A stretch of 64,000 nucleotides of DNA from Zoogloea oleivorans (GTDB lineage: Bacteria; Pseudomonadota; Gammaproteobacteria; Burkholderiales; Rhodocyclaceae): assembly GCF_008107625.1 (NCBI RefSeq), contig NZ_SDKK01000005.1, positions 150,222 to 214,221 of the forward strand, given 5' to 3'. Positions 33,933-42,470 of this stretch are shown here, in pieces. The first letter of the stretch is position 1, and each line of letters starts with the position of its first letter. Position numbers and translations under genes: made by a program. Under the pieces are notes generated by a model. It did no database searches, was not told where the DNA came from, and worked only from the letters and a program-made list of their open reading frames with translations.

Positions 33933-35263
33933 CTCAAATGACGCCCCCGGAGATCGTCTCCGAACTCGACAAACACATCGTCGGCCAGGGCCGCGCCAAG
34001 AAGGCTGTTGCCGTGGCCCTGCGCAACCGCTGGCGGCGGGCCCAGGTGGCCGAGCCCCTGAAGAGCGAGATCACCCCCAAGAACATCCTGATGATCGGGC
34101 CGACCGGTGTCGGCAAGACCGAGATCGCCCGTCGCCTGGCGCGCCTGGCCAATGCGCCCTTCATCAAGATCGAAGCGACCAAGTTCACCGAAGTTGGCTA
34201 TGTGGGCCGCGATGTGGATACGATCATCCGCGATCTGGTGGAAATAGCCATCAAGAGCCATCGCGAGCAGGCGATGAAAAAGGTGCGCGACCGCGCCGAG
34301 GATGCGGCCGAGGATCGCATTCTCGACATCCTGCTGCCGCCGGCCCGTCCGACTGCCGGTTTTGGTTCTGATGCGCCGCCGGAGGATAACGCCACCCGTC
34401 AGAAATTCCGCAAGAAGCTGCGCGAAGGCGAGCTGGACGACAAGGAAGTGGATATCGAAGTGTCGGTGCCTGGCATGAGCGCCGAAATCCTCGCCCCGCC
34501 GGGCATGGAGGAACTCACCGGCCAGCTGCAGAGCATGTTTCAGAACATCGGCGGCGGGAAGAAGAAGTCCCGCAAGCTGAAGATCAGCGAAGCCATGAAG
34601 CTGCTCACCGACGAGGAAGCCGCCAAAATGGTGAACGAAGAGGAAATGAAGGCCGAAGCCCTGCGCATGGTCGAGCAGAACGGCATCGTCTTCCTCGACG
34701 AAATCGACAAGATTGCCACCCGCTCGGACAGCCACGGTGCCGATGTGTCCCGCCAGGGGGTGCAGCGCGACCTGCTGCCGCTGGTGGAGGGCACGACGAT
34801 CACCACCAAGTACGGCATGGTCAAGACCGATCACATCCTGTTCATCGCCAGCGGGGCCTTTCACCTGTCCCGCCCGAGTGACCTGATTCCCGAGCTGCAG
34901 GGCCGTTTTCCGATCCGCGTCGAGCTGGATTCGCTGTCAGTCGAGGATTTCGAGTGCATCCTGACCCAGACCGACGCCTGCCTGACGCGTCAGTACGAAG
35001 CTTTGCTGGCCACCGATGGCGTCACGCTGGAGTTTGCGCCGGAAGGTATTCGCCGCTTGGCCGAGATCGCTTTCCAGGTGAACGAGAAAACCGAGAACAT
35101 CGGTGCTCGTCGCCTCTACACGGTGATGGAAAAGCTCCTCGAAGAGCTGGCTTTCGAGGCCGGCAAGGGGGGCGAGCAGACAGTGCTGATCGACGCGGCC
35201 TTTGTCGATGGCCGCCTCGAGATGCTTGCCCAGCGGGAAGATCTGGCGCGCTACGTGCTGTAA
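33929..35263 (+). CDS. hslU: ATP-dependent protease ATPase subunit HslU
   Basis: 444-residue AAA+ unfoldase of the HslVU protease. N-terminal [20 protein letters not shown], Walker [11 protein letters not shown], pore motif GYVGRD, the intermediate I-domain (about 110-240), Walker [12 protein letters not shown], sensor 2 [12 protein letters not shown] and the C-terminal ARYVL tail that activates HslV. Normal length. Coupled to hslV by a four-base overlap; usually heat-shock controlled, though I did not identify a sigma-32 promoter. Confidence 0.96.
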   Translation: MTQMTPPEIVSELDKHIVGQGRAKKAVAVALRNRWRRAQVAEPLKSEITPKNILMIGPTGVGKTEIARRLARLANAPFIKIEATKFTEVGYVGRDVDTIIRDLVEIAIKSHREQAMKKVRDRAEDAAEDRILDILLPPARPTAGFGSDAPPEDNATRQKFRKKLREGELDDKEVDIEVSVPGMSAEILAPPGMEELTGQLQSMFQNIGGGKKKSRKLKISEAMKLLTDEEAAKMVNEEEMKAEALRMVEQNGIVFLDEIDKIATRSDSHGADVSRQGVQRDLLPLVEGTTITTKYGMVKTDHILFIASGAFHLSRPSDLIPELQGRFPIRVELDSLSVEDFECILTQTDACLTRQYEALLATDGVTLEFAPEGIRRLAEIAFQVNEKTENIGARRLYTVMEKLLEELAFEAGKGGEQTVLIDAAFVDGRLEMLAQREDLARYVL

Positions 35264-35306
35264 GCGGCGCTCTTCACCGCGCGTTCTCTTCGGGAAAACC
35301 CCGACG

Positions 35307-35327
35307 CCGGCCCTTCGGGGCCGGTTC
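35307..35327 (+). terminator. UUCG-capped hairpin after hslU, possible terminator
   Basis: CCGGCCC-TTCG-GGGCCGG (7-bp stem with the very stable UUCG tetraloop) followed by TTCT, 44 bp after the hslU stop. The T run is poor, so termination may be partial. Confidence 0.45.
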
Positions 35328-35375
35328 TACAATGGTCGCCCGACCGGCGCATGTCCGGCTTTTTGTTCTCCGGCC

Positions 35376-36248
35376 ATGCTGCTGCGTATCGTCTCCATTC
35401 TTTTTCCGCTGTTCGCCATCACCGCTGTCGGCTTCCTCGTCGGGCGACGGGCAAAGCCGGACCTGTCTCACGCCAACAAGCTGAACATGGATGTGTTTGT
35501 GCCGGCGCTGGTGTTCGGGGCGCTGGCCAACAAGTCCTTCCACATCACCGAGTTTCTGCCGCTGCTGTTTGCCACGCTAGCGGTGGTGATCGGGTCCGGC
35601 CTGCTGGGCTGGGCGGCGGCCAGGGCTATGGGCATTGCGCCGAAGACGCTGGTGCCACCGATCATGTTCAACAACTGCGGCAACCTGGGCCTGCCGCTGG
35701 CCGTGCTGGCCTTTGGCGAGCAGGCACTGGCGCCGGCGGTGGTGATGTTCATGGTGTCGAACCTGCTGCACTTCTCTTTCGGCGCCTGGCTGCTCGACCA
35801 CCACATCAAGCTGACCAGCGTGTGGAAGGTGCCGTCGGTGCTGGCTACCGCGGCCGGGCTGGCAGTGGGCATTGCCGGCATCGAGGTGTGGGCGCCGGCG
35901 ATGCTGGCGATCAGGATGCTCGGCGACATCTCGATTCCGCTGATGCTCTTTGCGCTGGGCGTGCGGCTCACCGAGTCGCGTATCGGCGAAATCCGCCTGG
36001 GCTTGATGGGGGCGGTGCTGCGGCCAGTGATCGGCATGGCGCTGGCGGCCGGCGTGATGCTGCTGGTGCCGCTGCCCGAGCGGGAGCGGGCCTTGCTGCT
36101 GGTGTTTGGTGCGCTGCCGCCGGCGGTGCTCAACTACATCTTCGCCGAGCGCTATCACCAGGAGCCGGAGAAGGTGGCGTCCATCGTGCTCATTGGCAAT
36201 GTGGCGGCGCTGGCCTTCCTGCCGGTGGCGCTGGCGCTCGGCTTGTAG
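35376..36248 (+). CDS. AEC-family (auxin efflux carrier-like) transporter
   Basis: 290-residue membrane protein with about ten helices of the AEC/malonate-transporter family. Matches: FPLFAITAVGFLVGRRAKPD at the N terminus, the conserved MFNNCGNLGLPLAVLAFGEQ unwound-helix motif, and FGALPPAVLNYIFAERY in the second half. Substrate in bacteria is usually an organic acid; it cannot be told here. ATG at 35376. A REP-like palindrome follows its stop. Confidence 0.85.
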   Translation: MLLRIVSILFPLFAITAVGFLVGRRAKPDLSHANKLNMDVFVPALVFGALANKSFHITEFLPLLFATLAVVIGSGLLGWAAARAMGIAPKTLVPPIMFNNCGNLGLPLAVLAFGEQALAPAVVMFMVSNLLHFSFGAWLLDHHIKLTSVWKVPSVLATAAGLAVGIAGIEVWAPAMLAIRMLGDISIPLMLFALGVRLTESRIGEIRLGLMGAVLRPVIGMALAAGVMLLVPLPERERALLLVFGALPPAVLNYIFAERYHQEPEKVASIVLIGNVAALAFLPVALALGL

Positions 36249-36260
36249 CCGGTATTGTCC

Positions 36261-36327
36261 GTGGGTCGGACTTCAGTCCGACTCGGCTGGCTGGACATTC
36301 GCTGTTGGACTGAAGTCCGGCCCGCAG
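36261..36327. repeat. REP-like palindromic element, copy 1
   Basis: GTGGGTCGGACTTCAGTCCG near the left end and, inverted, GGACTGAAGTCCGGCCCGCA at the right end, about 27 bp apart. Each half is itself palindromic (GGACTTCAGTCC). The same core recurs at 44134 and 61873. Lies between the convergent AEC transporter and hslR genes. Confidence 0.8.
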
Positions 36328-36343
36328 ATGCTGCGTTGACGCG

Positions 36344-36745
36344 TCAGCCCTGGCTGTTGAAGCGGCCGATCTGGCGCCGGTCGCGCTTGGTTGGCCGGCC
36401 GTGGAGGTCGGCGCCGGGCGTGGCGGCGAGCTTGCGTTGCTCCCGTTCTGTTTCGCGGGCGGCGATGCTCTCGACGGTTTCTTCGTAGAGGGTCTGGGCG
36501 ACGGTGGCGCTGCCGCGTTTGTCGGCAATACCTTTCACGATCACGCAAAAGCGCGCCTCAGTGGCCTGGATCTCGACCTGATCGCCGATTTTTACATCCC
36601 GTGCCGGTTTTACCCGGACGCCGTTGAGCTGGATCTTGCCGCCGTCCACGGCTTCGGTGGCCTGGGTGCGGTGCTTGAAAAAGCGGGCCGCCCACAGCCA
36701 TTTGTCGAGGCGGACGCGTTCATCGTGGTCGTGCGTGGGTTTCAT
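36344..36745 (-). CDS. hslR: Heat-shock protein 15 (S4-domain RNA-binding protein)
   Basis: 133 residues. The S4 RNA-binding domain (about 8-70) starts VRLDKWLWAARFFKHRTQA and continues GGKIQLNGVRVKPARDVKIG, as in Hsp15, which rescues stalled 50S-nascent chain complexes. A basic C-terminal tail (GRPTKRDRRQIGRF) is present. The start ATG overlaps the regA stop as ATGA, so this gene is translationally coupled to the redox two-component genes, which is not the usual context. Confidence 0.92.
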   Translation of the reverse strand: MKPTHDHDERVRLDKWLWAARFFKHRTQATEAVDGGKIQLNGVRVKPARDVKIGDQVEIQATEARFCVIVKGIADKRGSATVAQTLYEETVESIAARETEREQRKLAATPGADLHGRPTKRDRRQIGRFNSQG

Positions 36746-37284
36746 TCCTTGACCGGCCGTTTGGCCAGTTTCCGTTGCAGTGTGCGACGGTGCATTTTAA
36801 GCGCTCGGGCGGTGGCGGAGATATTTCCGTCGTTTTCGCCAAGTACGCGCTGGATGTGTTCCCACTCGAGACGGTCGATGGACATGGGGCTGGTGTTCAG
36901 TTCGTCGTCGATGATCACGTCGCCAGCCTGCAAGGCCTTGAGGATGGCATCCACGTCGGCCGGCTTGGCCAGGTACTGGATGGCGCCGAGCTTGATGGCA
37001 TCGACGGTGGTGGCGATGCTGGCGTAGCCGGTGAGGACGAGGATCCGGCAGTCCGGATTGGCGGCGAGCAGGGGGTCGATCAGGCGCAGGCCGGAACTGC
37101 CGTCGATGTTGAGGTCGAGCACCACGTACTCCGGTTCGTGCTCGTGCGCCAAAGCGAGGGCGGTCTCGGCTTCCTGGGCGCCGAAGACAGTGAAGCCGCG
37201 CTGGCCGAGGGCCCGGGTAAGCACGCGGTTGAAGGCGGGGTCGTCGTCGATGACGAGGATGTGAGGGGCGTCCTGCGGGGTCAT
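36742..37284 (-). CDS. regA: Redox response regulator RegA/PrrA type
   Basis: 180 residues. Receiver domain (8-120) with VIDDDPAFNRVL, phospho-acceptor Asp in YVVLDLNIDGSSGL, and Lys in LAKPADVD. A short Pro/Asp linker leads to a Fis-type helix-turn-helix (WEHIQRVLGENDGNISATAR then ALKMHRRTLQRKL). This compact layout with the ALKMHRRTLQRKLAK helix is the RegA/PrrA/ActR signature. It controls respiratory, denitrification and carbon genes by redox state. Start 37284 overlaps the regB stop as ATGA. Confidence 0.93.
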   Translation of the reverse strand: MTPQDAPHILVIDDDPAFNRVLTRALGQRGFTVFGAQEAETALALAHEHEPEYVVLDLNIDGSSGLRLIDPLLAANPDCRILVLTGYASIATTVDAIKLGAIQYLAKPADVDAILKALQAGDVIIDDELNTSPMSIDRLEWEHIQRVLGENDGNISATARALKMHRRTLQRKLAKRPVKE

Positions 37285-38543
37285 GGGCTGAGGGCTGACA
37301 AGGGAAGGGTAAGGGTGGCCAGGGTGCCGCCGCCGGGGCGGGGCGCGAACGCGATGCCGCCGCCGCAGCGTTCGACGGCGCCGAAGGCCAGCAGCAGGCC
37401 GATGCCGAGGCCTTCGCCGGTGCTGTCGAGGGCCGTGTGACCTGTCTGGAGCTTGGCGGGCATGCCAGGGCCGCGGTCGAGAACGGCGACGACGAGTTGT
37501 TCGGCGTCGATCCGTGCTTCGCATTCCACGCCCTGCGGACAGGCATCGGCGGCGTTGTTGATGAGGTTGTGGATGGCTTGTTCGAGGGTCGCATCGGCGA
37601 CCAGGTTGGGGGCCGGATGCCCGCAATCGATGCGGGTGGCCAGCGGAACGCGCGGGCGCAGGCTGCGCCAGCGCTCGGTGATGCCTTTCAGCCAGGCGTC
37701 CGCCGGCAGGGTCTGGCCGCCTTCGGCACGCAGGCTGCCGGCCCGCAGCGTGAGGCCGCCGAGGATGGCCTTGCAGTGGGCAATCTGTTCGCGCAGCAGC
37801 TCGGCATCGGCGCGGGTGTTGTCATCGAGTTGCGGGTTGCGGGCCAGTTCGCCGGCGACGATGGCCATGGTGCCCAGTGGGGTCCCCAGCTCATGGGCAG
37901 CCCCGGCCGCCAGGTTGCCGAGGGCAACGATGCGTGCGTTGCGCAGGCGCGCTTCCCGGGCCTCGGCGAGGGCCTGGTCGCGGCTGCGGATGACGGCGCT
38001 CATGCGCACCACGTACCACACGATGACGCCGGCCGAGAGGGCGAAGGTGAGCCACATGCCAGCCAGGTGCCAGTGCACGGCGAGGCCGGAATCGTAGATG
38101 TCGAGCTGTTCGTTGAAATCCCACAGAATCGAGTAGGCCGCTACGGCGAGTGCGGCGAGTGCCCAGGCGTAGGGGCCGCTCAGGATGGCGGCGCCGATGG
38201 CGACCAGAGGCAGCAGCAGGGAGATCAGCGGGTTGGTGGCGCCGCCGGTGAAGTACAGGAAGGTGCTCCAGGCTGTCAGGTCGACGCACAGCTGGATGAA
38301 CAGCTCGATGCCGCGGATCTCGTCGGCAAGCTGCCTTGCGCGCAGCAGGGAGACCACGTTGAAGGCTGTCAGGGCGAGCAGGATCTTGAAGAGGGGGGGC
38401 GCAGGGAGCGGAATGTCCAGCAGCCAGGGCACCGAGATCAGTACCGTGCTCATGCCTGCCAGGGACAGCCAGCGCAGACCGATCAGGCGGCGCAGGGCGT
38501 CGACGGAGCTGGGTGGTCGGCTGGTGATCTGTGGAAAGGGCAT
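37281..38543 (-). CDS. regB: Redox sensor histidine kinase RegB/PrrB type
   Basis: 420 residues with six hydrophobic helices (about 20-190), then HisKA and HATPase domains. The quinone-sensing GGxxNP motif is present as GGATNPL in the membrane part. The phospho-acceptor His is in NLAAGAAHELGTPLGTMAI. A Cys (in EQIAHCKAIL) lies 40 residues after it, the same spacing as His225 and redox-active Cys265 of Rhodobacter RegB. HATPase has N, G1 (DRGPGM) and G2 (GLGIGL) boxes. Start 38543 (MPFPQITSR) is preferred over the ATG six codons upstream. Confidence 0.92.
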   Translation of the reverse strand: MPFPQITSRPPSSVDALRRLIGLRWLSLAGMSTVLISVPWLLDIPLPAPPLFKILLALTAFNVVSLLRARQLADEIRGIELFIQLCVDLTAWSTFLYFTGGATNPLISLLLPLVAIGAAILSGPYAWALAALAVAAYSILWDFNEQLDIYDSGLAVHWHLAGMWLTFALSAGVIVWYVVRMSAVIRSRDQALAEAREARLRNARIVALGNLAAGAAHELGTPLGTMAIVAGELARNPQLDDNTRADAELLREQIAHCKAILGGLTLRAGSLRAEGGQTLPADAWLKGITERWRSLRPRVPLATRIDCGHPAPNLVADATLEQAIHNLINNAADACPQGVECEARIDAEQLVVAVLDRGPGMPAKLQTGHTALDSTGEGLGIGLLLAFGAVERCGGGIAFAPRPGGGTLATLTLPLSALSP

Positions 38544-38897
38544 CGGTCCATTATCGCCCAAGGATGGTGGGCTATCAGGTGCTGGGGTTTGCGGTCCGGG
38601 CGGACTCTAGCGGCGTGCGCTCAGAGGTGGAATGTGGTGGATTGTCGCAGCAGCAGGGCTGCGGGTTTTCGGGGCGAGGGCTGTGGGGAGCAACTATTTT
38701 GACCCGTGCTGCAAATAGTGTTTGCATTGTGGGGCGATAAGGTGCAAAGTTCCGCCCTGCGATCTTCAAGTAGTGTTGTTGTTGTGTGGTTCAGTACCCG
38801 CAGTCCTGCGGTTGTCCTCCCTTCATCACCCCGCCGTCTTGAGCTTCGCCCTACCCTCAGGGCATGTCCCTGCTTTTTTTCTTAAAGGATATTCAAA
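38544..38897. other. 354-bp region between regB and cspA
   Basis: Divergent control region. The regB side contains no obvious boxes. The cspA side should be transcribed as a long 5' leader, as in other cold-shock genes, and ends with a terminator-like hairpin at 38858-38880. More AT-rich than its surroundings around 38690-38800. No coding frame supported. Confidence 0.6.
38858..38883 (+). promoter_or_regulatory. Terminator-like hairpin in the cspA leader
   Basis: CAGGG-CATGT-CCCTG (38858-38872) followed by C and a run of seven T residues, then CTT and the AAAGGA ribosome-binding site. The hairpin ends only about 25 bp before the cspA ATG. The CAGGG arm can alternatively pair with the preceding CCCT (38854-38857). 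It could be an attenuator, or a terminator for a transcript from further upstream. Confidence 0.5.
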
Positions 38898-39104
38898 ATG
38901 GCAACTGGTACCGTGAAGTGGTTCAATGATTCCAAGGGCTTCGGTTTTATCACCCCGGAAGCCGGCGGTGAAGACCTGTTCGCTCACTTCTCTGCGATCC
39001 AAGGCTCCGGCTTCAAGACCCTGACCGAAGGTCAGCGCGTCACGTTCGACGTGACCACTGGCCCGAAGGGTCAGCAAGCTTCGAACATTCGCCCGGCCGA
39101 GTAA
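38898..39104 (+). CDS. cspA: Cold-shock protein (CspA family)
   Basis: 68-residue single cold-shock domain. RNP1 KGFGFITP and RNP2 DLFAHFSAI are intact; start [17 protein letters not shown]. Binds single-stranded RNA and melts secondary structure. ATG 38898 follows AAAGGATATTC. It has a strong terminator at 39201-39230. The family has several members per genome, so whether this one is cold-induced cannot be told from sequence alone. Confidence 0.95.
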   Translation: MATGTVKWFNDSKGFGFITPEAGGEDLFAHFSAIQGSGFKTLTEGQRVTFDVTTGPKGQQASNIRPAE

Positions 39105-39200
39105 TCGCTGAGCGAAACCGGCCTGGCGTTCGCGTTGGGCCGGGCAGTACTGAAGGGTGTCGTGTTCCTGAGATTCAGTCAGGCCGCCTCCTCATGAATG

Positions 39201-39230
39201 AGCCCGGTTCATGCCGGGCTTTTTCTTTTT
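39201..39230 (+). terminator. Intrinsic terminator after cspA
   Basis: AGCCCGG / CCGGGCT (39201-39207 with 39214-39220) followed by TTTTCTTTTT. Lies 96 bp after the cspA stop and 20 bp before infA. Confidence 0.85.
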
Positions 39231-39249
39231 CATCTACCTGGAGACGTCC

Positions 39250-39510
39250 ATGGCAAAAGAAGATCTTATTGAAATGCAAGGTGTTGTGACTGAGGTGCTG
39301 CCTGATGCGCGCTTTCGTGTCACCCTCGACAACGGTCACATGCTGATCGCCTACACCGGTGGCAAGATGCGCAAGCACCACATCCGCATCCTCGCTGGCG
39401 ACAAAGTGTCCCTCGAACTCTCTCCCTACGACCTCTCCAAGGGTCGGATCACTTTCCGTCACCTCGAAGGCCGTGGTAGTGGCCCCGCTCCCCAGCGTCG
39501 CCGTTTCTGA
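39250..39510 (+). CDS. infA: Translation initiation factor IF-1
   Basis: 86 residues, S1/OB-fold: [40 protein letters not shown], and [14 protein letters not shown]. Longer than the usual 72 residues by a Gly/Pro/Arg tail ([13 protein letters not shown]). Binds the A site of the 30S subunit. It lies next to cspA rather than in the ribosomal-protein operon, so this is probably the second IF-1 typical of betaproteobacteria. A stop-to-start gap of 9 bp links it to the methyltransferase gene. Confidence 0.94.
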   Translation: MAKEDLIEMQGVVTEVLPDARFRVTLDNGHMLIAYTGGKMRKHHIRILAGDKVSLELSPYDLSKGRITFRHLEGRGSGPAPQRRRF

Positions 39511-39519
39511 CCTCGCCCG

Positions 39520-40176
39520 GTGCCGGGCTATGAGGTGAAATTCCAGCAGGTGGGCGTGATCGGCGGAGCCGGTCTTGAAATACGTTCCCTGCTTGATCGC
39601 CAGCAGTATTCCGACCCTCTGGGGGAGGCCCAAGCCGTGGGAATTTCCCCGGCAACCTGGCCCCTCTTCGGGCAGGTCTGGCCCTCGGCCCGCAAGCTCG
39701 CCGACCTCATGCAGGTCCGTGAACTGGGAGGGCGTCGCATTCTTGAAATCGGTTGCGGGCTGGCGCTGGCCAGCATGGTGATCCATCGCCGCCTGGGCGA
39801 CATTACGGCCAGTGATTGCCATCCGCTGACCCACAGTTTCCTTAGCCGCAACCTGCTCCTCAATGGTTTGCCCGATCTGAAGTACGAGACCGGCAACTGG
39901 GGGCGCGGCAATCCGGAACTGGGTGAGTTCGACCTGATCATCGGTAGCGATGTGCTCTACGAGCGCAGCCACCCGGAACAGCTCGCTGCCTTCATCCAGC
40001 TCCATGCCGCAGCGCAAGCCGAAGTGTTGATCGTGGACCCGAACCGGAGCAACCGTTCGCCCTTTAACCGGGCCATGGCCATGCTCGGCTTCACGCTGAC
40101 CGAAACCACCATTGATGCTCCGCTGGACGACGGCAGTCCCTACCGGGGGCGCCTGCTCCAGTATCGGCGGGTCTGA
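39520..40176 (+). CDS. Class I SAM-dependent methyltransferase
   Basis: 218 residues from GTG 39520. SAM-binding motif I is RILEIGCGLALASMVIHRR, preceded by SPATWPLFGQVWPSARKLAD as in METTL21/nicotinamide-N-methyltransferase-like lysine methyltransferases. The post-motif region IIGSDVLYERSHPEQLAAFI fits the same group, which methylates protein side chains. The target is unknown. Only 9 bp after infA, so probably co-translated with it; methylation of a translation protein is a guess from position. Confidence 0.75.
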   Translation: MPGYEVKFQQVGVIGGAGLEIRSLLDRQQYSDPLGEAQAVGISPATWPLFGQVWPSARKLADLMQVRELGGRRILEIGCGLALASMVIHRRLGDITASDCHPLTHSFLSRNLLLNGLPDLKYETGNWGRGNPELGEFDLIIGSDVLYERSHPEQLAAFIQLHAAAQAEVLIVDPNRSNRSPFNRAMAMLGFTLTETTIDAPLDDGSPYRGRLLQYRRV

Positions 40177-40240
40177 TCCCTATCGCCCGGTGAGTGCTCT
40201 TGTGCCGCATTGATCAAGTGCTACCCATGTAGTGCCCGTA

Positions 40241-40264
40241 GCCGCCCGCCGAGGCGGCTTTTTT
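40241..40264 (+). terminator. Intrinsic terminator after the methyltransferase gene
   Basis: GCCGCC-CGCCGA-GGCGGC followed by six T residues, 64 bp after the stop. Confidence 0.8.
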
Positions 40265-40297
40265 GCGTCCTGCCTGTTGGCGGTTTTGCGACGGGAC

Positions 40298-40325
40298 AAA
40301 AAAAGCGGGCGCCTTGCGGCGCCCG
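40298..40325 (-). terminator. Intrinsic terminator after actP
   Basis: On minus, CGGGCGCC-GCAA-GGCGCCCG (40325-40306) followed by C and seven T residues, 48 bp past the actP stop. Ends the minus-strand carbon/electron-flow transcript. Confidence 0.88.
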
Positions 40326-40373
40326 AAAGTTCCTCGAGGGGGAGGAAGTAAACCGTGTTGTCTGTCCGCAGCC

Positions 40374-42047
40374 TTAGTGGTCGCTGGCAGCGGCAGCGCC
40401 GAGCCCGGTCTGGGCGCGGATGTACTGTTCTTCGTAGGCGTCCTTTTCCTTGGCTGCGCGCGGGCTGTTGTCAGTGACCGACAGCAGCCAGGTGACGAAG
40501 AAGGCGAGCGACATGGACACAATGGCCGGATGGTCGTACGGGAAGATGGCGGCCGGGTTGCCGAGGATCTTGACCCATACCGTCGGGGACAGGATGACCA
40601 GGCCAACCGATGAAACCAGACCGGCAATGCCGCCCCACAGGGCGCCGCGGGTGGTCAGACCCTTCCAGTACATGGAAAGGATCAATACCGGGAAATTCAC
40701 CGACGAGGCGACGCCGAAGGCCAGGGCGACCAGGAACAGCACGTTCTGGTCTTTGAAGGCGATGCCCAGCAGGATGGCCAGAATGCCGAGCAGCACGGAG
40801 GCGTACTTGGTGACCTTCATTTCCTGCTCGGTGGTGGCGGTGCCCTTCTTGATGACGCGCGCGTACAGGTCATGGGAGATGGCGGAAGCGCCAGCCAGCG
40901 CCAGGCCGGAAACCACCGCCAGGATGGTAGCGAAGGCCACGGCCGACAGGAAGCCGAGGAATACGTCGCCACCGACGGCCTTGGCCAGGTGCATCACCGG
41001 CATGTTGCCGCCGCCGATCAGCTTGCCGCCCACCTGACCACCTTCAAAGAAGGCCGGGTTGGTGCCGACGATGGAGATTGCGGCAGCGCCGAGAACCATG
41101 GTCACCAGGAAGAAGAAGCCGATGAAGCCGGTTGCGTAAAACACCGACTTGCGGGCTTCCTTGGCGTTCGGCACGGTGAAGAAACGCATCATGATGTGCG
41201 GCAGGCCGGCGGTACCGAAAAGCAGGCCCAGCGAGAGCGAGATGGCGGAGATCGGGTCGGCCATCAGCTTGACCGGGGCCATGATCTTGACGCCATTCTT
41301 GTGCGAAGCGATGGCCTGCGAGAACAGGTTCTCGAAGGACCAGCCGAAGTGGGCCAGCGTCAGTAGCAGCAGGACGACACCGCCGCCAAGCAGCAGGCAG
41401 GCCTTGATGATCTGCACCCAGGTGGTGGCGGTCATGCCGCCGAAGGTGACGTAGACCATCATCAGGATGCCGACGACGACCACGGCCGTGTTGTAGTCCA
41501 GGCCGAACAGAAGCTGGATCAACTGGCCGGCACCGACCATCTGCACGATCAGGTAGAAGCACACCACGGTGAGCGAACCGAAGGCTGCAAAGGTGCGGAT
41601 GCGGTTCTGGTCGAGGCGGTAGGAGGCGATGTCGGCAAAGGTGAATTTGCCGAGGTTGCGCAGCCGTTCGGCGATCAGGAACAGGATGATCGGCCAGCCG
41701 ATGAAGAAGCACACGGCGTAGATGAACCCGTCAAAGCCGGTGAAGTAGACCATCGAGGTCAGGCCGAGCAGGGTGGCTGCCGACATATAGTCGCCGGCAA
41801 TGGCCAGGCCATTCTGGAAGCCGGTGATGCCGCCGCCCGCCGTGTAGAAGTCAGCCGTCGACTTGGTGCGCTTTGAGGCCCAGTAGGTGATGCCGAGGGT
41901 GGCCAGCACGAAGACCATGAACATGGCGATGGCGCTGATGTTGACCGGCTGCTTTTCGACGCCTTCGATGGCGCCAGGGCCGGCAAATACGGCGAACGAG
42001 GCGGCCAGCAGGCAGCCGGCGATCAATGCGGTGAGGGAGCGTTTCAT
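40374..42047 (-). CDS. actP: Cation/acetate symporter ActP
   Basis: 557-residue sodium:solute symporter family protein with signal-like N terminus ([18 protein letters not shown]) and about 13 transmembrane helices. Characteristic segments: [60 protein letters not shown] and [20 protein letters not shown]. Takes up acetate and related short acids with a cation. The start overlaps the yjcH stop as ATGA, the usual yjcH-actP pair. No acs gene is in the window; acetate activation could involve the AckA-PduL fusion at 4095-6419. Confidence 0.94.
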   Translation of the reverse strand: MKRSLTALIAGCLLAASFAVFAGPGAIEGVEKQPVNISAIAMFMVFVLATLGITYWASKRTKSTADFYTAGGGITGFQNGLAIAGDYMSAATLLGLTSMVYFTGFDGFIYAVCFFIGWPIILFLIAERLRNLGKFTFADIASYRLDQNRIRTFAAFGSLTVVCFYLIVQMVGAGQLIQLLFGLDYNTAVVVVGILMMVYVTFGGMTATTWVQIIKACLLLGGGVVLLLLTLAHFGWSFENLFSQAIASHKNGVKIMAPVKLMADPISAISLSLGLLFGTAGLPHIMMRFFTVPNAKEARKSVFYATGFIGFFFLVTMVLGAAAISIVGTNPAFFEGGQVGGKLIGGGNMPVMHLAKAVGGDVFLGFLSAVAFATILAVVSGLALAGASAISHDLYARVIKKGTATTEQEMKVTKYASVLLGILAILLGIAFKDQNVLFLVALAFGVASSVNFPVLILSMYWKGLTTRGALWGGIAGLVSSVGLVILSPTVWVKILGNPAAIFPYDHPAIVSMSLAFFVTWLLSVTDNSPRAAKEKDAYEEQYIRAQTGLGAAAASDH

Positions 42048-42358
42048 TTGCGGGCCTCGTCCAGAATCTGCTTGTTCAGGTCATCGAATTCGCCGTTGGC
42101 CTTGCTGATGTAAATACCGGTCATCAGCCAGCCGCCGACGACGATCAGCGCGGCGATCGGCCAGCCGATGGTGATGACGCTGCCCTCGCTGATGGTGGCC
42201 GTGAACAACTGTGGCTGGAGCGAGGTGAGGAGCATGAAGGTGTAGTAGGGCACCAGCACGATGAGGGAAAGAAGGATGGCCAGGCGCGTACGCTTGCCGA
42301 CCATTTCAGCAAATTTCGGGTTGGCCCGAATCTTTGCCTGGATTGTGTTTTTCGACAT
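42044..42358 (-). CDS. yjcH: DUF485 membrane protein YjcH
   Basis: 104-residue inner-membrane protein with two helices (about 30-50 and 64-88). [20 protein letters not shown] and [20 protein letters not shown] match the DUF485/YjcH family. Always found before actP and thought to assist the acetate symporter. Start 42358 (MSKNTIQAK) follows a GGAGGG ribosome-binding site; the longer frame upstream is a shadow of the ETF-QO gene. Confidence 0.92.
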   Translation of the reverse strand: MSKNTIQAKIRANPKFAEMVGKRTRLAILLSLIVLVPYYTFMLLTSLQPQLFTATISEGSVITIGWPIAALIVVGGWLMTGIYISKANGEFDDLNKQILDEARK

Positions 42359-42470
42359 AAGCCCTCCAGGGACCGTTGATGGTTGAGACGGTGCTGCGTG
42401 CTGTTCTCTTTTTTTGTTTCTTTTGGCTGCCGGGTCGCCGCGACGGATCGCGGTCGCCCGGAAGTCCGCA

